Positions 25,677 through 34,004 of a stretch of 48,756 nt of DNA are shown here, one piece after another; the stretch's first letter is position 1, and every line of letters starts with the position of its first letter. Position numbers and translations under genes: made by a program. A model generated the notes under the pieces. It saw nothing but the letters and a program-made list of their open reading frames with translations. It made no database searches and was not told the DNA's origin. Where the stretch lies: the NCBI GenBank assembly GCA_028283025.1, contig JAPYNO010000043.1, forward strand, positions 1-48,756, written 5' to 3'. Origin of the DNA: Pseudomonadales bacterium (GTDB taxonomy: Bacteria; Pseudomonadota; Gammaproteobacteria; Pseudomonadales; Azotimanducaceae).

Positions 25677-26271
25677 CGTTCTTCACGCAGCATGGGCTCG
25701 CGTCTATGCCTATCCACTGACGCCCTAGTGCCTTCGCCACGGCCGTCGTCGTGCCGCTTCCGACGAAGCAATCTAGCACTGTGCCGCCTTCGGGCGAATA
25801 CAAACGGATCACGCGCCGCGCTAATTCCTCTGGGAACTCGGCTTCGTGCCGGTCGTTGCGCCGCACAGACCGGATTTTCCATACGGCGCGTGAACCCCAT
25901 TCCGACCATTCAGAATCGGCCAGCCGGGCGCGGTCGTATTCCACGATGCCCGGCTGCCAGAAAACATACACATGCTCAAACTCGTCAACGGCCTTGTAGC
26001 TAGTTGAGTGCCATCGGCTGTTTGCCCAACACGGGTCTTTGTGCCAGATGCGCCGGTCGTACAAGTACAGGCCCGCCTCCGCCGCCCACTGCTCTACCAT
26101 GCAGCCAGTCAGGACGATCTTGGTGGCGCACTCATGCTTTCCGCCACGCACGTTGTTGCCTTCCAAACGGCGCTGTACGGTCTGTTCACTGCACCCCAAC
26201 AGCGCCGCCAATTGGTGCCGGTTCGCATCGGGATGCTTGGCCTTCATTGCCAGTACGTCTTCACGAGTCAC
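25645..26271 (-). CDS. Truncated DNA methyltransferase lacking the catalytic motif
   Basis: A 208-aa frame (GTG start). Residues 15-35 are a helix-turn-helix (ANRHQLAALLGCSEQTVQRRL). From about 50 on it matches the C-terminal part of beta-class methyltransferases: YLYDRRIWHKDPCW, FEHVYVFWQPG, and motif I as GTVLDCFVGSGTTTAVAKAL with WIGID. The catalytic DPPY/DPPW motif IV, expected before this block, is absent, and the join near GKHECATKIVLTG is abrupt. An internal in-frame deletion is the simplest reading, leaving an inactive AdoMet-binding protein. It lies among other gene remnants. In frame upstream of the GTG a further 17 codons are open to a TAG. Confidence 0.7.
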   Translation of the reverse strand: MTREDVLAMKAKHPDANRHQLAALLGCSEQTVQRRLEGNNVRGGKHECATKIVLTGCMVEQWAAEAGLYLYDRRIWHKDPCWANSRWHSTSYKAVDEFEHVYVFWQPGIVEYDRARLADSEWSEWGSRAVWKIRSVRRNDRHEAEFPEELARRVIRLYSPEGGTVLDCFVGSGTTTAVAKALGRQWIGIDASPCCVKNAKLRTDAIVL

Positions 26272-26441
26272 CTGACTGACCTTACCGCGAATGTTGTCGG
26301 CTTGGAATCGCTGTCGTCGCTAAGCGTCGGCAAAGGCTCGGTCAACACAACGTTTGGCGTAGGCATCAAGACAAGCCGACTGAATGGAAGCTGGCATATT
26401 ATGCCATTGCGCCTAGCTCGCAGGAATACCTTGCCCTCGTC

Positions 26442-26468
26442 TCAGCGAGACGCACGCACCGAGGTCAA
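26442..26468 (-). repeat. Direct repeat, right copy (vapC 3'-end fragment)
   Basis: Matches 24398-24424 at 25 of 27 positions. On the minus strand it reads FDLGACVSL then RR, without the rest of vapC. It abuts the GcvT-like stop (26471). The 26272-26441 stretch upstream holds no gene I recognise. Confidence 0.65.
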
Positions 26469-26470
26469 AT

Positions 26471-27667
26471 TCAGAAATCAGCAGGCGGTGTGAGCTTAGC
26501 GTGCTGCGGGGCATAGAATGGCGACTGCTTGATCTGACAACGCGCAATCTTGCTGTAGTGGCGCAGTTCCTTCTCGTAGTTGATGTGCGCCCAGAGCTCG
26601 CCTGAGATGTGCTTGGATTCAATCATGGCGAAGGCGATGTTGGCCTTCACCACTGGCGACCAGATGCCTGAGGTCACATAGCCGACATCACGCCGGCAGG
26701 CTTTACTGTTGTAGATGAACGATCCTGCGGCAGGCTTGTTGCCTTCAATATCGAGCTTGGTCAGGGAAACACGAGGCCCGCGCTTAGATTCTGCGAGCAG
26801 CGCCGTGCGCCCATTGAAATGCGGCTTCTTGAAATCGACCATCGAGTCGAGGCCAAGCTCGAAAGGCGTCTGATCGTGCTCGAAGCGAATGGTTTTGAGC
26901 GCCTCGTTGAACTCAGCGCCCGGCATGATAAAGCCTGCTTCGAGGCGCAGCATGTTGGTGGCGACCTCCCCAAACGGATGAATGCCGAAGTCCTCGCCTG
27001 CCGCATAGAGCGCATCCCACAAGGCCAATGCGTCTTCAGCACTCACCCACAGCTCATAGCCGAGATCGCCGGTAAAGCCGGTTCGAGATGCCATGAAGCG
27101 AAGAGCGCCCAATTCAAATCGGCGAATCTCGAACGGACGCACCTCTTCAATGCCATCAAGCCCCATGCAACGCAGCGCAGCACAGGACGTGGGGCCTTGA
27201 AAAGAGAGCGCTGCCAGATCATCACTCTTATCTTTGATGACAAGGTCATCAAAGCCAATTGCACTCTTCTTCAGCCACGCCGTCGAAGGACTGCCGCATG
27301 TGAGCATAAACGCATCTTCAGCGAGGCGGAAAATCGTGCCGTCGTCAATGAGCCGCCCTGCCCCGGTACACCACAGCACATAGCTCACGCGACCAACCCG
27401 CATCTTGGTGACATCGCGCGTCACCATGCGATTGAGCATAGCCTCGGCGTCGCGTCCACTCACATGGTATTTCTGCATGGGGCTGATGTCGTAGATGCCG
27501 CACGCATTACGCACCTTGAAGTATTCAAGCTCGGCATCGAAATACTGTTCGGCCGCAAGATAGCCATTCCACGACGACCAGCGGCCCTCAAGGTTGAATG
27601 CTTGAGTGCGCGCATGAAAAGGCGTTGGCAGCGCCCGCTCAAGTGAGAAATCGGGCGCACTATTCAT
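26471..27667 (-). CDS. GcvT-family aminomethyltransferase-like protein
   Basis: A 398-aa member of the folate-binding GcvT/DMGDH-C family, which transfers one-carbon units from amines to tetrahydrofolate or demethylates methylated amines. Visible signatures are CGIYDISPMQKYHVSG near 57-72, LNRMVTRDVTKM, then TGFTGDLGYELWV near 200-212 (a strong GcvT motif) and LRLEAGF near 246. The C-terminal barrel contains VGYVTSGIWSP. It overlaps the preceding FAD gene by 8 nt. With two FAD oxidoreductases upstream, oxidative demethylation of an N-methyl amine is a reasonable inference. A decayed paralogue lies at 25352-25567. Confidence 0.85.
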   Translation of the reverse strand: MNSAPDFSLERALPTPFHARTQAFNLEGRWSSWNGYLAAEQYFDAELEYFKVRNACGIYDISPMQKYHVSGRDAEAMLNRMVTRDVTKMRVGRVSYVLWCTGAGRLIDDGTIFRLAEDAFMLTCGSPSTAWLKKSAIGFDDLVIKDKSDDLAALSFQGPTSCAALRCMGLDGIEEVRPFEIRRFELGALRFMASRTGFTGDLGYELWVSAEDALALWDALYAAGEDFGIHPFGEVATNMLRLEAGFIMPGAEFNEALKTIRFEHDQTPFELGLDSMVDFKKPHFNGRTALLAESKRGPRVSLTKLDIEGNKPAAGSFIYNSKACRRDVGYVTSGIWSPVVKANIAFAMIESKHISGELWAHINYEKELRHYSKIARCQIKQSPFYAPQHAKLTPPADF

Positions 27668-29279
27668 CGTCGCAATCGTCTTCCGGCACGGTACTCGGCT
27701 TTCTCAAATCGAGGAGAATCTCGCGCGCAGCATTGGCGCCGCAAGCAGAAGACACGCCGCCGCCAGGATGAGTCGATGAGCCGCACATGTACATGCGCTT
27801 CACCGGCATCCGATACTGCGCATAGCCGGGGAACGGCCGATTGAACAATAGCTGATCGATGGTCAGCTCACCTTGAAAAATATTACCTTCGGTGAGACCG
27901 ACTTCCTGCTCTATCTCGTGCGGCGTCCGCACTTCCATATGCAAAATAAGATCTTTGAATCCCGGGCTGTACGCCTCGATACGCTCCACCACGGCCTGCC
28001 CGAAGGCGTCGCGCTTCTCCGGCGTCCACGGCCCGTCCGACAACTCCGCCGGGCAATATTGAATAAAGTTCGACATCCAGTGCTTGCCGGGCGGCGCAAC
28101 GGTCGGATCCCAAGCCGACGGGATGACGGATTCAATGAACGGCACGTCCGAGAAGCGCCCGCGCTTCCAGCAATCAAAGGCGCGCTCCAAGGTGTGCATG
28201 GAGCCCGGATACGCCTGCGAGCCGCGGTTCACATAGGGATTATCTGGCACGCCAGTGAACTTGGGCAGCGCATCGAGCGCGATGTTGACCTTGCCGGACG
28301 AACCATGGAACTTGTATTTGCTGGCCTTTTCGAATATGCCCGGCGGCAGGTCGCGCTTGTCCATGATCTTGGTGAAGGTGCGCTTGGCATCAAGGTTGGA
28401 GACGACGATCTTGGAATGAATCTCCTCGCCATTTGCCAATACCACGCCGCACGCGCGGCCATGCCTTACAAGCACGCGCACCACTTCCGCTTCGCTCCGC
28501 ACAGCACCGCCAAACGAGCGTAGTGCCGATTCGAGCGCCTTTGAAATCGCGCCCATGCCGCCGCGCGCGAGCCCCCACGCGCCGACATTGCCATCGACGT
28601 CGCCCATGACGTGATGCAGCAAGATGTACGAAGACCCAGGCGAATGCACGCCCAAGGCCGTGCCGATGATGCCCGAGCTCGCCATTGACGCCTTGATGAG
28701 GTCGGTTTCGAAGTATTCGTCGAGAAAATCCGCCGCGCTCAAGGTGAAGAAGCGCACATACTCATAGATTTCCTTTTCCCCCAATGACCAGAACTGCTTG
28801 GCGAGAAAGAGCAGTTCGCGAATATCCCTGATGCGCATCCAGGCTGGGTCTGGTGGCGTCCTGAGCAGCGTCTTGCGAATAATCAGCGCGTAGCGCGTCA
28901 AATCTGCGCGGATGCGGAGCTTGGCATCCGCATCGTGGCGCGAATGGCGTTTGAGTTCATTGTAGGCGGCGGACTTGCTGTGGTAGGAGATGAGCGCATT
29001 GCCGGCATCGCCGAAGTTGATGGTGCCAAGATAGGGGATGAGCATGAGTCCGTGGCGACCGAGATCTAAATCCCGATGCAGGACTTGGCGCATCATGCTG
29101 CACACATAGGAGCAGTTGGAGTAGGTCCAGCCATCGTAGAGCTCGCGCGAAACCGCCGCGCCGCCAATGTAGTCGTTCTTCTCCACCACCAGCACATCGA
29201 GCCCGGCCTTCGCAAGATACGCCGCATTGGTCAGGCCGTTGTGCCCGGCGCCGATGACAATGGCATCGTAGCGCTTCAC
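27660..29279 (-). CDS. FAD-dependent oxidoreductase, phytoene desaturase/PYROXD2-like (1)
   Basis: A 539-aa flavoprotein. The GTG start at 29279 overlaps the previous stop (GTGA), has AAGGAG 7 nt upstream, and puts the dinucleotide-binding motif AIVIGAGHNGLTNAAYLAKAG at residue 5 on; a longer in-frame extension into the previous gene is spurious. The FAD C-terminal signature MYMCGSSTHPGGGVSSACG is near 509-527. The family includes CrtI-like desaturases and mammalian PYROXD2, mostly of unknown substrate. It is one of two such genes in tandem, followed by the GcvT-like gene. Confidence 0.85.
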   Translation of the reverse strand: MKRYDAIVIGAGHNGLTNAAYLAKAGLDVLVVEKNDYIGGAAVSRELYDGWTYSNCSYVCSMMRQVLHRDLDLGRHGLMLIPYLGTINFGDAGNALISYHSKSAAYNELKRHSRHDADAKLRIRADLTRYALIIRKTLLRTPPDPAWMRIRDIRELLFLAKQFWSLGEKEIYEYVRFFTLSAADFLDEYFETDLIKASMASSGIIGTALGVHSPGSSYILLHHVMGDVDGNVGAWGLARGGMGAISKALESALRSFGGAVRSEAEVVRVLVRHGRACGVVLANGEEIHSKIVVSNLDAKRTFTKIMDKRDLPPGIFEKASKYKFHGSSGKVNIALDALPKFTGVPDNPYVNRGSQAYPGSMHTLERAFDCWKRGRFSDVPFIESVIPSAWDPTVAPPGKHWMSNFIQYCPAELSDGPWTPEKRDAFGQAVVERIEAYSPGFKDLILHMEVRTPHEIEQEVGLTEGNIFQGELTIDQLLFNRPFPGYAQYRMPVKRMYMCGSSTHPGGGVSSACGANAAREILLDLRKPSTVPEDDCDDE

Positions 29280-30808
29280 CGAAGTATCTCCTTGGCGGCA
29301 TTGTGCCCGGGGATGCCAGTCAGGTCTCCGCCCGGATGCGAGCCTGCGCCACACAGAAACAATCCTGAAATCGGCGTTCTGTACTGGGCTGCCCCGTAGG
29401 TCGGGCGCATCATAATGAGCTGGTCGAGTGCGATATCGCCATGATGCCAATGCCCGCCGCTCACGCCATAGCGCACTTCTAAATCGACAGGTGTCAGCAA
29501 TTCAGTCCCTATCACCAGGTCGCGCAGCCCAGGCGCATAGTGTTCGAGCACATTCAGACATCGAGCTAGCAATAGCTGCCGCGTCATATCATCCCAATTG
29601 TCGGCTTGCGCATAAGGCGTGTAGAGCACGTTTGCTGACAAGACCTGCCCGCCTGCTGGCGCTAGGCTCTGGTCGGCGAGGCTCGGCAGTGTGACTTCGA
29701 GCACAGGCACCTGCGGAATACGTCCATACTTGGCATCGTCAAACGCCCATTCAATCGAATCCATCATTGGCGCAAGAATGAAGCGTCCGCGTGGCGCCTC
29801 AAGGCCAGCAAATGTAGGCGCGGTGCGCAGCGCCAAGTGTAGCTTCGAGACGAGGCCGCGGTCACGAATGCGATTGATCCGACCTGCAAACTCAATCTCA
29901 AGCTGATCGCCGCCAACAAGTTGCAACAAGGTCGTCTTCGGGTCTGCGGAGGAGACGACGCGCACCGCTTCGATATGCTCGCCATCTGCGAGCTCGACAC
30001 CAGTTGCGCAGAGGCACTCCGAGCGCGGTTCAATCGTCACGCGCTCGACTCGCTTGCTTAAGCGAATTTCGACACCAGATGCGCGCGCCGAGGCTTCGAG
30101 CGCACAGATGAGCGAGTCCGCGCGCGCGCTTGTCAGAGACCTGTCCGCCATACGGTAGAGAAGCGCGAGCAGCGAGTTGTTGGGAGAGCGCGGCGCCTGC
30201 CGTGAACCAATCAGCGCATCCCAGGACAGCATCGCTTTGAGACCGGGATGATCGAAATACTCATCAAGCAGATCGCGGATTGGCAGAGCGACAATGCGCA
30301 GGAATTCGCGCATATCGTCCTTGCCGAGCGCCCGCATCTTGAGGCCGAGATGCGCAAACGACATCATTTCGGAAAGATGATTGTTGCCAATTGGCGGGAC
30401 CGTTTTCAGCCAGAACGGCGCAAGCATGGAGGCGATGCGCCGCAGCAAGTGCCGGTATTGTTGATATGCCGCTTGCTCGCCCGCATCGACCCCTGAGAGA
30501 TGGCCATCGACAAGCGCAATGTGCGCGCCATCAGCATCAGGATTGAGCCACGTCAGCGGGATGTCGGCATATGCGCCGTCGAAGCCATGTTTGACAAGGT
30601 TCAAATCTTTGCTGATGCGCTCAGGAAAGTGCGACACATGCTGCGCGTTGGCGCATCGATAGCCATCGTGAAACTCATGCTGTGATGCAAGGCCGCCGCA
30701 TCTGTCCTGGCTTTCCACCACCAGCACCCGCTGTCCGTGCTTGGCGAGGTAGGCGGCGCAAACGAGACCGTTATGACCAGCGCCGATGACGATGGCGTCA
30801 AAAGACAT
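29276..30808 (-). CDS. FAD-dependent oxidoreductase, phytoene desaturase/PYROXD2-like (2)
   Basis: A 510-aa paralogue of the following gene. N-terminal FDAIVIGAGHNGLVCAAYLA and C-terminal GLFLCGAGSHPGGDLTGIPG are the FAD contacts. The start at 30808 (ATG) places the nucleotide motif at residue 3; no strong ribosome site is seen, and a TTG three codons upstream is possible. It lies 34 nt after the PuuA-like gene and overlaps the second paralogue by 4 nt. Two tandem copies suggest a heteromer or two successive oxidations. Confidence 0.85.
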   Translation of the reverse strand: MSFDAIVIGAGHNGLVCAAYLAKHGQRVLVVESQDRCGGLASQHEFHDGYRCANAQHVSHFPERISKDLNLVKHGFDGAYADIPLTWLNPDADGAHIALVDGHLSGVDAGEQAAYQQYRHLLRRIASMLAPFWLKTVPPIGNNHLSEMMSFAHLGLKMRALGKDDMREFLRIVALPIRDLLDEYFDHPGLKAMLSWDALIGSRQAPRSPNNSLLALLYRMADRSLTSARADSLICALEASARASGVEIRLSKRVERVTIEPRSECLCATGVELADGEHIEAVRVVSSADPKTTLLQLVGGDQLEIEFAGRINRIRDRGLVSKLHLALRTAPTFAGLEAPRGRFILAPMMDSIEWAFDDAKYGRIPQVPVLEVTLPSLADQSLAPAGGQVLSANVLYTPYAQADNWDDMTRQLLLARCLNVLEHYAPGLRDLVIGTELLTPVDLEVRYGVSGGHWHHGDIALDQLIMMRPTYGAAQYRTPISGLFLCGAGSHPGGDLTGIPGHNAAKEILR

Positions 30809-30842
30809 GAAAACCAAAGCGACAAAAGTCGATGCCCCAATG

Positions 30843-32171
30843 CTACACCATCAACAACAGATGCTCGCGCTCCCACTCAGTGACAATGTTCGAGAAGTCC
30901 TCCATCTCGTCGCGCCGCATCAGGACAAAGAGTTTGACAAACCGCTCGCCGAACAGCTCTATCAGGGGCTCACAGCGCTCAAGTGCATCAAGCGCATCGG
31001 GCAAGGTGCGCGGGAAGCCGAAGCCGTGCGCCCAGGCGCTGCCCTTGACTGGTTGTGTCGGTTCGAGGTTCTCCTTCATGCCTAGGTAGCCACAGGCGAG
31101 GCTGACGGCGATCGCAAGGTACGGATTATTGTCAGCACCCGGAATACGGTTTTCAATGCGCGTCGCTGCGGCCTCGCATTTCGGCACCCTGAAGCCAGCG
31201 CTTCTGTTGTCGAAGCCCCATTCGATGTTGGTCGGACACGATTCGGCGCCTTCGAAGCGCCGGAACGAATTGATATTCGGCGCGAACAAGGCAATGGCAG
31301 GCGGCGTGTATTTCTGCAAGCCGCCGAGGTAGGCATGGAAGCGCTTGTTCACATTGCCCTTGCTGTCCACAAAGCTGTTCTCGCCGGTCGCCGTTGACAC
31401 GAGGCTCTGGTGCAGGTGCATGGCGCTGCCTGCCGCAACGCTGATCGGCTTGGCCATAAAGGTGGCAATTTTGCCGTGCGCAAGCGCGGCCTCCTTGGCA
31501 ATGCGCTTGAAATAGAACATCTCATCGGCCTTGGCAAGTGCTGGCCCATGCAGGAAATTGACTTCAATCTGGCCTTGTCCCATTTCCTGCTGAGCGGATG
31601 TCATCCTGATGCTTTGCGCATCGGCGTAGTCGCGAAGGGACTGCAGAAAAGGCGCGTATTCGGCAAGCGCTTCGGACTGAAACGAGCGCGGCGCTGACAT
31701 GACACGCGCCGACCGGCCAGAAGCCGCCTGCAAAGGCTGCCTCGCATCCGGATTGGGCTCGACGAGATAGAACTCCGCTTCCTGCGCGACAATGGCTTCA
31801 AGTTCCATCGCCGCGAACTTCTCGATCATGTGCCTCAAGATGCTTCTCGGCGCGATCTCAAGTGCGCTGCCGTTCAGATGCGCGCAGTCGCAGATGCACT
31901 GCGCAGAGGCGTCCGTCCAAGGCTGCGGGACGAGCATCTCCTGGTCTGGTACGAGCGTCATATCCACATCGGCGACATCGATGAGCTCGCGGTCTTCGAC
32001 CCATCTACCAAGAATGTCCTGGCCGAAGATGGCTTCGGCGATGCGTATCTCCCCTGCGTCAAGCGCCGCGACTTCAAGTGTCTTGCCTTTGGCAATGCCG
32101 TTGAAGTCGGGCACGAGGTATTCGACAAATTGGATTTCCCGTTCGGCGCACCAATCGCTGATCTTGGACAT
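30843..32171 (-). CDS. Glutamine synthetase-like ligase, PuuA type
   Basis: A 442-aa glutamine synthetase-fold enzyme that would couple glutamate to an amine using ATP; in Escherichia coli PuuA makes gamma-glutamylputrescine. Signatures: YLVPDFNGIAKGK at 18-30, EAEFYLVEPNP (metal-binding Glu) near 131, GQGQIEVNF near 210, the ATP loop with KPISVAAGSAMHLHQSL near 240-256, and NRIPGADNNPYLA near 342. Linked PotFGHI-like and PuuB-like genes support a polyamine role. True ammonia-assimilating GlnA is unlikely from context. Confidence 0.88.
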   Translation of the reverse strand: MSKISDWCAEREIQFVEYLVPDFNGIAKGKTLEVAALDAGEIRIAEAIFGQDILGRWVEDRELIDVADVDMTLVPDQEMLVPQPWTDASAQCICDCAHLNGSALEIAPRSILRHMIEKFAAMELEAIVAQEAEFYLVEPNPDARQPLQAASGRSARVMSAPRSFQSEALAEYAPFLQSLRDYADAQSIRMTSAQQEMGQGQIEVNFLHGPALAKADEMFYFKRIAKEAALAHGKIATFMAKPISVAAGSAMHLHQSLVSTATGENSFVDSKGNVNKRFHAYLGGLQKYTPPAIALFAPNINSFRRFEGAESCPTNIEWGFDNRSAGFRVPKCEAAATRIENRIPGADNNPYLAIAVSLACGYLGMKENLEPTQPVKGSAWAHGFGFPRTLPDALDALERCEPLIELFGERFVKLFVLMRRDEMEDFSNIVTEWEREHLLLMV

Positions 32172-32190
32172 GAGGACTCAATGGGACAGT

Positions 32191-32219
32191 TCAATACATG
32201 ATGACTTTGCCACATCCAA
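32191..32219 (-). promoter_or_regulatory. Promoter upstream of the puuA-like gene
   Basis: Minus-strand TTGGAT (32219-32214) and TATTGA (32196-32191) are 17 nt apart, about 20 nt before the ATG at 32171. It would drive the ligase, both FAD genes and the GcvT-like gene. Confidence 0.4.
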
Positions 32220-32264
32220 TCCGAGGTTGCTCACCTTGCCCAACGTCAGATGGCGCTCAGGCGG

Positions 32265-33110
32265 CTACGCCACAACATGTGGCGGGTCGGTTGCTGAAGT
32301 CGGGTGCGATTCGCCGACCTGCCGGCGGCGCATCACAAAACCGGCGACCAGTACGCCAAGACCGACAATGACAATCACAAGGCTTGCGAGCGCATTGACA
32401 TCCGGTGCCACGCCTAGCCGCACTTTTGAGAAGATCAGCATCGGCAGCGTGCTTGCGCCCGGGCCTGAAACGAAGGTGGCAATGACGAGATCATCGAGCG
32501 AGAGCGTGAATGCGAGCAGCCACCCGGCAAGCATCGCTGGCGCAATCAACGGCAAGGTGATGTCGCGTGCGACGGCAAAGGGTCGCCCACCGAGATCCAT
32601 GGCCGCTTCAATCAACGAGCGGTCTAGGGCTGCGAGCCGCGACTGCACCACCACAGCGACAAACGCAGAAGAGAAGGTAATGTGGGCGATGGTGATGGTG
32701 AGCGCGCCTCGCTGCGCAGGCCAGCCAATCATGGCTTCACTGGAAATGAAGAACAGCAACAGCGAGAGTCCGGTGATCACCTCGGGCATCACGAGTGGCG
32801 CGGCAATGAGCGCAGTGAACACGAGCCGTCCGCGAAACTTGTCCATGTGCGCGAGCGCAAGCCCTGAGAGGGTGCCAAGCACGGTCGCCGCGGTCGCGCT
32901 CACTAAAGCGATTCGCAGGCTCAAAAGCGCAGCGTCGATGACCTGCTGGTTGTCAAGCAGCGATGCGTACCAGCGCAGCGAAAAGCCGTTCCAGATGGTG
33001 GGAATGCGCGAATCGTTGAAGGAATAGAGAATCAACAGGAAAATCGGCACATACAGGAACGCATAGCCGAAAGCGAGCGACATGACGATGAAGTGTCTTT
33101 TCGGCCTCAT
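32265..33110 (-). CDS. potI: Spermidine/putrescine ABC transporter permease, PotI/PotC-like
   Basis: A 281-aa inner membrane permease with six hydrophobic segments and the EAA loop EAAMDLGGRPFAVARDITLPLI near 186-207, which contacts the ATPase. The opening FGYAFLYVPIFLLILYSFN matches PotC/PotI. It overlaps the partner permease by 4 nt (ATGA). It is the last gene of the potFGHI operon; 93 nt separate it from the puuA-like gene, which has its own promoter-like sequence. Confidence 0.92.
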   Translation of the reverse strand: MRPKRHFIVMSLAFGYAFLYVPIFLLILYSFNDSRIPTIWNGFSLRWYASLLDNQQVIDAALLSLRIALVSATAATVLGTLSGLALAHMDKFRGRLVFTALIAAPLVMPEVITGLSLLLFFISSEAMIGWPAQRGALTITIAHITFSSAFVAVVVQSRLAALDRSLIEAAMDLGGRPFAVARDITLPLIAPAMLAGWLLAFTLSLDDLVIATFVSGPGASTLPMLIFSKVRLGVAPDVNALASLVIVIVGLGVLVAGFVMRRRQVGESHPTSATDPPHVVA

Positions 33111-34000
33111 GCCGCCGCCCTTTGGTAGCGGCTCAGCAGCATCATTGGCACGACGAGAATCACCAGGAGAATGCTCGCGACAGCCGAGGCGAGCGGCCAG
33201 TCGCGGTTGGCGTAGAACTCATCGTAAAGCTGCCGCCCGATCATCAGCGAATCGAGTCCGCCAAGCAGCGCGGGAATGACGTATTCGCCGAGTGCCGGAA
33301 TGAACACGAGCAGACAGCCGGCAATGATACCTGGCCTCGAGATCGGGAAGGTCACGTCCCAGAACACTGTCATGGGCCGCGCGCCCAAATCGGACGCCGC
33401 TTCGAGCATTCGAATATCAAGTCGCTCCAAGGTGGCGTACAAGGGCAATATCATGAACGGCAGGTAGGAGTAGACGATGCCGAGGAACACCGCCGTGTCC
33501 GTGTAGAGGATTTGCAGCGGCTCGTCAATCACGCCGAGAGCCAAGAGCGCGTTGTTGATGAGGCCCTTGGTGGAAAGAATGCCCATCCACGCATAGACGC
33601 GCAGCAGAAACGATGTCCAAAACGGCAGGATGACCAAAAGCAGCAGGATGAAGCGCACATCGGGGCGCGCACGCGCGATGCCATAGGCCATGGGATAGCC
33701 AAGCAGCACACATAGCAGGGTCGAGATTGCAGCCACCCAAATGGACTTGAGATAGCTGAGCGCATAGAGATTGTCAGAAACCAAGAATCGATAGTTGTCG
33801 AGCGTTGCTTGCAGGACACCCCAGCCAGCTTGTGTCCAATCGAAGAGCGGCGTGAACGGCGGCTGCGCGAGCACCGGGTCTGCGAAGCTGATTTTGAACA
33901 CAATGAGAAACGGCGCCAGAAAGAACAGCAGCAGCCAGAGATAGGGCAAGCGGATGACGAAAGCTCGCCAGAGGCGGGCTCGTTGCTTGTACGCCTTCAA
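33107..34000 (-). CDS. potH: Spermidine/putrescine ABC transporter permease, PotH/PotB-like
   Basis: A 297-aa permease with six predicted membrane helices and the EAA loop EAASDLGARPMTVFWDVTFP near 200-219. The segment NYRFL followed by YLKSIWVAAISTLLCVLLGY fits PotB/PotH. The start is TTG at 34000, 4 nt after the ATPase stop, with only a weak ribosome site, so translational coupling is likely. Confidence 0.92.
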   Translation of the reverse strand: MKAYKQRARLWRAFVIRLPYLWLLLFFLAPFLIVFKISFADPVLAQPPFTPLFDWTQAGWGVLQATLDNYRFLVSDNLYALSYLKSIWVAAISTLLCVLLGYPMAYGIARARPDVRFILLLLVILPFWTSFLLRVYAWMGILSTKGLINNALLALGVIDEPLQILYTDTAVFLGIVYSYLPFMILPLYATLERLDIRMLEAASDLGARPMTVFWDVTFPISRPGIIAGCLLVFIPALGEYVIPALLGGLDSLMIGRQLYDEFYANRDWPLASAVASILLVILVVPMMLLSRYQRAAA

Positions 34001-34004
34001 CTCG

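Noticed and set aside
27660-29450. Longer N-terminus for the first FAD oxidoreductase
   Set aside because: The extension lies in the 3' end of the previous gene; the GTG at 29279 has AAGGAG upstream and gives a normal nucleotide-binding N-terminus.
31792-33027. 411-codon plus-strand frame opposite puuA and potI
   Set aside because: Low-complexity serine/arginine-rich translation, spans two well-supported opposite genes and the promoter between them.
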